64,000 nt of DNA from Nigrospora sphaerica (taxonomy: Eukaryota; Ascomycota; Sordariomycetes; Amphisphaeriales; Apiosporaceae). The DNA lies in assembly GCA_018287875.1 (NCBI GenBank), contig JAGVVL010000001.1, forward strand, positions 1,736,001-1,800,000. The letters are read 5' to 3'. The notes below the pieces were generated by a model. That model saw only the letters and a program-made list of their open reading frames with translations, did no database searches and had not been told where the DNA came from. The stretch's first letter is position 1. Each line of letters begins with the position of its first letter. The position numbers and the translations under genes were made by a program. Shown in pieces: positions 57,814-64,000 of this stretch.

Positions 57814-59220
57814 ATGTCGGCTCCCGTCCCCCTTTGGTTGGATTGCGATCCCGGCCACGATGTGAGTGATTTCCCTCGGGCGATCCCAGCGATAAATACG
57901 TGGAAACCCGGCCGAGGCCCAAACAAATGCCGGAACGGAATTTCCACCGGGGAGCAGCCGCCAAGTCGGCCCGGCCGGCCGAGTGCAGGTCGAGTGGCCC
58001 ATCCGGGACGACCCTCGGGCCACCCGGTCGCACTACCGGCCAGTGGATAGTGAAGCCAGTATCCGAGGAGGGTCGTCGGGCCAGGCCAGGCCGTAAACGC
58101 ACCTACAGGGCTGACCGAGGGCCAGGACACTTTCGCTATCCTACTCGCGGCGTATCACCCCGGAATCAAGCTGCTGAACATCAGCACAGTCCACGGCAAC
58201 GCGTCCCTGGCCAAGACCACCAATAACGCCCTTTCCATCCTCGCCGCCATTGGCAAGCAGGACGAAATCACCGTCTACCCGGGCTACGCGCACGCCTTGC
58301 ACCGGAAGCCCATCCATGCGCCCACCGAGATCCATGGTGAGTCCGGGCTGGACGGCACGGACCTGCTGCCCAAGCCGCAGACCGAGGCCAACACGTCGGT
58401 GCGCGCCATCGACGCCATGGCCGCGGCGCTGAAGGCGACGGAGCCCGGTACCGCGTGGGTCGTGGCCACCGGCGGCCTGACCAACATCGGCGCTTTGTTC
58501 AGCGAGCACCCCGACCTGGCCGCGCACGTCAAGGGGCTCGGCATCATGGGCGGGGCCATTGGCGGCGGCTTCACCCCCGCGGTGCTGGGCAAGGTGGACG
58601 GCAAGGAGAGGGTCGGCAACTTCACCCCGTACGCCGAGTTCAATGTCCTCATCGACCCCGAGGCCGCAGCCTCGCTGTTCGAGAACCCGGTGCTGGCGCC
58701 CAAAATCACCCTGATCCCGCTGGATCTGACGCACCTGGTGCTGGCGACCAAAGAGGTCAACGAGCTGATCCTGTACGGCCCTGGCGGCGCCAAGGAGGGC
58801 CGCGGCAAGTCGGACTTGCGCGTCATGCTCGTGGAGCTGCTAAACTTCTTCGCTGGCACCTACCGCGACGTGTTTGGCATCGTCGAAGGCCCGCCGCTGC
58901 ACGACCCCCTGGCCGTGGCGGCCGCCCTGGCCGGCACCGTGCACGAAATCGTCTTCTACGATTTCGACCCCAAAAGCCCCGAGGGCGATAGGCGCCCGGA
59001 GCGCTTCGCCGTCAAGGTCGAGACCGAGGGGACCCTGGAGGACGCCATGAACGCCGGCGCCAGGACCGGCCAGACCGTCGCCACGTTGCTCGAGCCTGGC
59101 CAGGAGGGCGTGCGGATACCGAGGGGTCTGGACATCCCCCATTTCTGGAAAGTGATCGAGGAGTGCTGCCAGAGGGCCGACGAGGTCAACTCCAAGATCC
59201 CGGCGGCGAAGTCGAGCTAG
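57814..59220 (+). CDS. Inosine-uridine preferring nucleoside hydrolase
   Basis: Two exons, 57814-57861 and 58126-59220, encode 380 aa. The 264 bp intron (GTGAGT..GCCAG, branch GCTGACC close to the 3' end) is the longest coding intron I place in the window. The enzyme hydrolyses the N-glycosidic bond of ribonucleosides to free base and ribose in nucleoside salvage (the role of yeast Urh1). The Ca2+/ribose site D-C-D-P-G-H-D-D (residues 10-17) is created exactly across the splice junction. Further blocks are STVHGNAS, VVATGGLTNIGAL, GGAIGGGFTP, NFTPYAEFNVLIDPEAA and the late catalytic-loop HDPLAVAAAL. No signal peptide, so cytosolic. It converges on the EthD-like gene, with 319 bp between their ends. 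Confidence 0.94.
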
Positions 59221-59539
59221 ACAGCCCAGTTGGGTACCCGATAGAAAAGACAGGACTCTTGATAGACAACCAGGTCTCTCTATGGTCCCGGATACTTAGA
59301 TTGGATTTGCAACCGAAGCCGCAGCCAAAGGGCATTGTAGCAGATATCGGGTAATGACACGTAAGACTGGATGGGTGTTTGCTATGAAAAGACCTAGTGA
59401 ATTGGGAATCCCGGCGACGTCACGAGATCACGCTCGAGTGTTTGGTACTAATCGAGGCCGGCAGGTTTAGGGACGCGAAGGCCGACTGGAACATAGACCT
59501 GATGGTATTTGAACTCCAGCCGGACAAGCCAGCGGTTCT
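59221..59539. other. Short convergent intergenic region
   Basis: 319 bp between two 3' ends; no gene or repeat is seen. Confidence 0.7.
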
Positions 59540-60415
59540 CTAAACATTGACGCCGTGGAACAAGTCGTTCTCGCCGAAAGACTTGACCAAATTGCACACT
59601 GTGATTTTGCCCTTGGTACCTTCGTTGAGAATCTTGTCCGTCCACTCGCTCCTCGTCAACTCTCTCAACTTTTCGAGATCTATGTGATTGACTTCGTACT
59701 CGTGCAGAGCCAGCCACGTCCTGGGCTCGGCCACACCCGTTGCGGCCGTGGAAACGTCCGGCTTGAAGCGTGATGGGGAGCCCACAAACTCATAACGAGT
59801 CGTGCGTAGGTAGCCTTCCGTCTGGGCAAGGCTGGCCAGGTGCTGCAGTGTTCCAATTAGCCTGGGGGGTTCTGTTCAGGCCCACGACTTACGAACCTCG
59901 TCCCGGTACCAGCGGTCCAAATCTTCGGCGGTTTGGTTACCGACAAGGTCAAAAGCTGCGGCAAGGATGGTCTTGGTGTGCCCTGCTACCATGTCAGCTC
60001 TCCCCTTCTCCCATACCACTACGGGCGACATGTGCCAAGGATGGGCCTTGTGTGTACCGGGTCCTTTTCCCGTAGGGTCATAAACCTGAACGAGCCTATA
60101 GAAGCGAGAATCAAAGTCTGCGAGGTCAATTGCGACGCCCGACCCTGGCAGGCTGTTGCTTGTGAATTTGGTGCGGAAGAACTCGTCGCTTTGCAAGAGG
60201 GCGAGGTCCTTGAGCGAGTAAAAGACCCAGTATCCGTCCGAATCCGGGTCTGTATCTCGGTAGCGCCATCCCGACCGAACACCGCTCATCTGGACCAGGT
60301 CCGGGATGTGTTCGTCATCGTACCAGCGGAGGTACGTGTCTTCGTCCAGGATGTCCGGCCTCTTTATCTTGGATCGGACACTGAGAATACCTGGACCGCT
60401 CAGATGCCCTGCCAT
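59540..60415 (-). CDS. EthD / dimeric alpha-beta-barrel family protein
   Basis: Two exons, 60415-59897 and 59842-59540, encode 273 aa; the 54 bp intron begins GTTCGT and ends CTGCAG with a GCTAAT branch, phase 0. The protein appears to hold two ferredoxin-like halves of the EthD type: an N-terminal one (SKIKRPDILDEDTYLRWYDDEHIPDLVQMSGVRSGWRYRD) and a C-terminal one whose start is rebuilt by splicing (DLDRWYRDE joined to HLASLAQTEGYLRTTRYE). Fungal members are mostly uncharacterised; relatives act in polyketide or aromatic-compound metabolism, but there is no such cluster here. A closer donor (GTAAGT, three bases on) would break the frame. No signal peptide. Confidence 0.85.
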
Positions 60416-61617
60416 GGTGATTGTTGAATCGCGTCCGAGTGGATTGTGATCCGGGGTTCTTCTGAAAGCCGCGATTTGACTGTGCGTTGCATAGTCAAGT
60501 TGAGGGCCGAAGAGATCTCATAGCTCTCGGTGAGTGGTACCTAAAGCCCGTTAAGGCCGTTGCGGCGTTAGGGCCGTTGCGGCGTTACTTCGCACCGAAG
60601 GGAGGGGGGGGGGGAGAGGGGGGGAGGAGGGGATATTCCCGCGTGCCTTTTTCTTTTCATCTGTGTAGCCCTCCACCGAGCTGACAGGCCAAGGATGGCT
60701 GACAGAGATATACCTTGCAGCGTCCATACCCGTGCCGATGAGAGAAGCCCTGGCTATTGCCGTGTCGGGCGAACCAGTCCGGGGTCCCGAACCGGATGGT
60801 CCCTTACGGAACTGCCTGTTAACTTCTTCAGGAAAAGGCTGTGGTTGCATTAGGTCTGATAATATGATGTGACCAGGGGTGCTTAAACTAAGCGCATGGC
60901 TTGTCTCGTCAGTGCTCATATATCATCCAGACTCGATGCCTTATTACCCAATAGTGCGGGCAAGAACGTCGAATTAAACTTGCGACCTACTACATGACGA
61001 GATCCCGCTTCTCTCATGCCCGCCATATCTCCTTGGAAGAGCAGACGGGGTATGTCGAATGCTATAGTGTTATGTCATAGCCATGGAAACAACCTATAAG
61101 GGATGCTTCGCGCAAATGTAATGTCTAAGTGCCGAAGTCGGAAATGCCTAAGGTAAGCACTTCATAGCTATGGCTAGAAGTTATCATTATAGTTATATAC
61201 ATAGCCGTCCACACACCCCCAGCTTGTGTCCCACAGTATACACAGAGAGTACATCGGCACTTTGCATGCATATACCATTGCATGGCCTTCATACTAGGCG
61301 CAGTGTGTAAGTCGGAATGGCCGTCGCAGGTCTCGCATCCTGAAAAAGTGTATGGAACAACGAGGGCGGTTTCCCCCTGCCCTCGTCCCGAGCCGGCCGT
61401 CGTGTTACAGTCTCAGGTCAATGGGACCTGACAGCGACATAGGATGGCCGGGCAGTTTCCGGCGACGGAATCCCGCAGGCTGTCGGACGTAGGTGGCTTG
61501 ATTGGCTAACAAGACGAAATATCGCTACCGAGAGCAATGTCATGACGTATTGTGTGCTGTTTGCGAGCATAGGTCCAAATGGCTAAGGGATGCCAAAAAG
61601 CTGGTATCAACCCTCCC
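60416..61617. other. Intergenic region between the EthD-like gene and PYM1
   Basis: 1.2 kb. It holds a G-rich run (60603-60630) near the EthD-like promoter and a locally AT-rich stretch (about 60930-61310). No gene is seen. Confidence 0.6.
60603..60630 (+). repeat. G-rich run
   Basis: Repeated G blocks broken by single A residues, about 190 bp upstream of the EthD-like start codon; capable of G-quadruplex formation. Confidence 0.7.
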
Positions 61618-62235
61618 TCATCCCTGCTGTTCCTCTTGGGACTTTGCGACCTCGTTTGCCGAATCGGCTTTAGGTTCACCCTCGGCATCGAAGCCCAGAG
61701 CCTCCAACTCTCTGACGAGTTCGTTAATCTTGATGACCTTGGCGATCTGTTCGGGAAGCAGCGGTTCTCCGCCTTCCTTCTTGTTCTTGAGGTCTTTAGC
61801 CTGCTTCAGCTTCTTTTTCAAGTTGCGGGCCTTTTTCTCCCTTTCAGCCTCGGGGTCAACTTCTTCGGCTTTGGCCGGCGCCGTGCCCGTCCTTGCCGAA
61901 GCATCGGCACCTCCCCCCTGGGACTCGGAGGCCTTGGCCTTCTTTCGGGCCTCCCGACGTTTTGCGTTCTTGTTGGCGGCAGCCGACGACGGAAGATCGA
62001 CCTTTTCTTCCTTCAGACCGTCAGCACCGGGAATACCACCCTTGCCGCGGTTGCGAAAGGACTCGGCGGTGCGGTTTTTGTAAAGCTCGACATCCTCGGG
62101 GGGCCGGTAGCCGGGTCGGATTTTGATCGCTTTCCGGGTGCTCCCGTCGGCGCGAACCGACTGCGGGATCTGTCGCTCGCCCGTCTCGTCGGTGACGATA
62201 CCCGAGGTGGAAGGCTTGGCGGGCTCGGAAGGCAT
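61618..62235 (-). CDS. PYM1 (WIBG), Mago-Y14 binding and exon-junction complex recycling factor
   Basis: A single exon encoding 205 aa. PYM binds the Mago-Y14 heterodimer and strips exon-junction complexes from translated mRNA. The N-terminal Mago-binding motif is visible at about residues 12-62 (GIVTDETGERQIPQSVRADG, then KAIKIRPGYRPPEDVELYKN). The rest is highly charged: a Lys/Ala/Glu-rich helix (KNAKRREARKKAKA, EREKKARNLKKKLKQAKDLK) and a C-terminal helix LPEQIAKVIKINELVRELEALGF, as in fungal PYM proteins, then a short tail. It is divergent from QCR9 with 442 bp between start codons. The opposite-strand frame of 266 codons over it (61579-62379) is a shadow. Confidence 0.93.
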   Translation of the reverse strand: MPSEPAKPSTSGIVTDETGERQIPQSVRADGSTRKAIKIRPGYRPPEDVELYKNRTAESFRNRGKGGIPGADGLKEEKVDLPSSAAANKNAKRREARKKAKASESQGGGADASARTGTAPAKAEEVDPEAEREKKARNLKKKLKQAKDLKNKKEGGEPLLPEQIAKVIKINELVRELEALGFDAEGEPKADSANEVAKSQEEQQG

Positions 62236-62677
62236 TTCGGCAGGGGGTGGACGGACGACGGCCTAGTGATATTGAAGGCGGTAGGGCAGAGTCCGGGCGG
62301 TTGTTGGCTCCGAGGCCCTGATTATGAGGACACGGGAATAGCTAGGCACCTGCAACCACAGAGGGGCTGCAGTGGTTGAGTACAATTGCGGATGGGACGG
62401 AGGGGGGTACATCGAAACAAGTACCGAATGGAAGGCCGGCGGGAGACTGGACGCTGGTGGGCTCACAATAAGCTTGGCCCAATCGGAGAGCAGTATTACC
62501 AAAACCTTGTGGAATTGTCCCGACCACCATTGAGCGAGAGTGGTCATCCATTGCTTCAGTTCCCAATCTCGACCTTGACTTTTCCGCACGTCAATTGAGC
62601 CACCAACCGCCCGCCCACCCGCCGACAGAAGCCCCCGACCGTCCACATAGAGCGAAACCAAGCTTCTATCCGCCAAA
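62236..62677. promoter_or_regulatory. Divergent promoter of PYM1 and QCR9
   Basis: 442 bp. Two CCAAT boxes on the plus strand at 62479-62483 and 62563-62567, the second 111 bp before the QCR9 ATG. This is the usual distance for HAP-complex control of respiratory genes. Confidence 0.6.
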
Positions 62678-63139
62678 ATGGTATGGCCTCCCCGCCCACG
62701 GCTGCGGTAGCCTCGCTGGGACGGGCGGAATGCTAATCGCGCATCTAGTCCCGACCTCTGTACAAGTTAGTCGGCCCCTACCGAACCGAGCAAGCGAGAC
62801 ATGACAATGGCGCCGACGATATCAAGAACCGTGGAGTGTGTTGACAATGCGCCGACAGTGCTCTCTTCTTCCGCAACTGGCAAATGCTGGGTGCCGTCTT
62901 CGGAGCCGGCTTCGCCTTCGAGCTGTGAGTGTCGCCATTGCTAGGAGGGACGATTGCGGTGGAACTGACGGTCTGGCAGGGGTTTCAACCAGACCATGGA
63001 CAAGTTCTGGGACAACATGAACCGCGGCGTGAGTGTGAGCCCCTTGCTGGAAGGTAGACGGTGGTGGCTAACCGGCGCGCAGCGCCAATGGAAGGACATC
63101 CGACACAAGTACGTTGCCCAGGAGGAGGACGACGAATAA
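62678..63139 (+). CDS. QCR9: Cytochrome bc1 complex subunit 9
   Basis: A very small gene in five exons: 62678-62680 (the ATG alone), 62749-62765, 62859-62924, 62980-63028 and 63083-63139, giving 63 aa. The introns are 68, 93, 55 and 54 bp, with donors GTATGG, GTTAGT, GTGAGT and GTGAGT and branches GCTAATC, TTGACAA, ACTGAC and GCTAACC. The product reads MSRPLYN, ALFFRNWQMLGAVFGAGFAF, ELGFNQTMDKFWDNMNRG, RQWKDIRHKYVAQEEDDE, which matches Qcr9: one inner-membrane helix followed by a W-x-x-x-N-x-G-x-x-WKDI-x-x-KY motif and an acidic tail. Yeast Qcr9 is 66 aa. It sits in complex III of the respiratory chain. The gene is too fragmented to appear as a long open frame. The second exon (five full codons plus two bases) is the least certain part. 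Confidence 0.88.
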
Positions 63140-64000
63140 ACGGTTTATGAAATCCACTGCGGGAGCGGGGAGATGGGCATGGGCCATAAACCGCCGGAAC
63201 TACAACCTGTACCTTATAGACCGACAAACCGAGCCTCTGCGTTGACCAGCTTCATATATGGACGCCTCCGTGGATCTTGGATGTGTGAACGGTCGCCCCC
63301 CGACGCAGGATGTATCGAGGGGGTGGACAACGACAGACTATCGGTGCACAACTTAAAAGTGTCTTGTCATGGATGAACGTGGCCTTTGGGGGGGGTGCTG
63401 ACTAGGCCGAGGAAGCTCGGGTGTTGGTCCAGGAACCGGGCAACATCCCTACGTGCTGTGGACGGACCCCAAGCCCGCCTTCTGCGTGGTCCAAAGTCGA
63501 GGTGTCTTTCATGAGTTTGCGGACAGCCTACATATGCTCTCGGGGGTTGCGCATTGGATAAGCACGTGTCAAGCTGCCGCTGGTGATCCGGTGTATGCAC
63601 CCAGCTGGATGCATACTCGCATACAACCAAGACAAGCAACCACTGAAAGGGACTTGGAAATCCAACACATAACCCCAGAGTACATAGCCGGAGACTTACA
63701 TGCGTTGCCTCCTAATAGGTGCCCGTACGTACTGCTCACTCCCCTAAGATGCCAAAGGAACTTAACATACTTCGATAAGAAGTATAGCCAGCCTACGCAT
63801 GTCCGTATCGATAAGAAACCCCTCGACACAAGATACCTGGTCCGGAGCCGTCGTCAAGAACGCCTTTAAAACACCATGCTTCATGTGCAACCTCGTGGCT
63901 GGTTGCTTGAAATGCAGCGTTTAGATCCATGAAGAAATACATCAACTAGATTATCTGCCTAGGTTCCTGCATAGAAGAGATACCTGAAATGAGTCATAGA
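63140..64000. other. Right-hand end, no gene recognised
   Basis: 861 bp downstream of QCR9: its 3' UTR and further sequence. Frames such as 63453-63869 plus show no domain. The edge of a neighbouring gene may lie just outside. Confidence 0.55.

Overview
The window is a 64 kb piece of nuclear DNA from a filamentous ascomycete, most likely a Sordariomycete. The protein set supports this: a group III hybrid histidine kinase of the Nik1/OS-1 type, the velvet regulator VelB, a Zn2Cys6 transcription factor, and WSC-type and Cys-rich surface proteins. So does the gene structure: introns are mostly 53-113 bp with GT..AG ends and recognisable CTRAY-like branch sites. GC content is high and long antisense open frames are common, as expected from GC-rich third codon positions. 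Genus and species cannot be fixed from the sequence alone. I recognise 18 protein-coding genes, one of them cut by the window edge, and no rRNA, tRNA, CRISPR array or intact transposon.

Layout. (1) 1-12.6 kb: the 5' part of nik1 (minus) and the permease chaperone gene SHR3 (plus) face away from each other across a 10.9 kb stretch with no gene I can support. (2) 13.3-20.6 kb: a Cys-rich single-pass surface protein and a Zn2Cys6 transcription factor, both minus. (3) 20.6-29.4 kb: a second, 8.7 kb gene desert, followed by a SAM-PH (Boi/Pob1-like) protein (plus). (4) 33.3-44.1 kb: a run rich in mitochondrial genes: thiamine pyrophosphate carrier TPC1, an uncharacterised acidic fungal protein, mitoribosomal protein mS42 (SOD fold), a MICOS Mic26/27 subunit, and mitochondrial intermediate peptidase OCT1. 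(5) 44.9-50.2 kb: velB and a small WSC-domain protein with a C-terminal hydrophobic tail, probably GPI-anchored. (6) 51.7-63.1 kb: a gene-dense block with translesion polymerase REV1, spliceosomal RED/Smu2-like protein, a nucleoside hydrolase, an EthD-like protein, the exon-junction recycling factor PYM1, and QCR9 of respiratory complex III.

How the genes fit together. Five of the 18 genes act in mitochondria (TPC1, mS42, Mic26/27, OCT1, QCR9). Two of these (Mic26/27 and OCT1) share a 452 bp divergent promoter. nik1 and velB are upstream regulators of osmotic/fungicide response and of development and secondary metabolism. Two RNA-processing genes (RED/Smu2-like, PYM1) lie in the last block. 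There is no biosynthetic gene cluster, and I see no clear sign of a new multi-gene system. The most unusual items are two genes whose first coding exon appears to be the ATG alone, an in-frame stop-free intron in the MICOS gene, a catalytic motif split by the longest coding intron, and several structured or simple-sequence elements in the deserts.

All exon boundaries were read by eye from splice signals, reading frame and family knowledge. None has been tested against transcripts.
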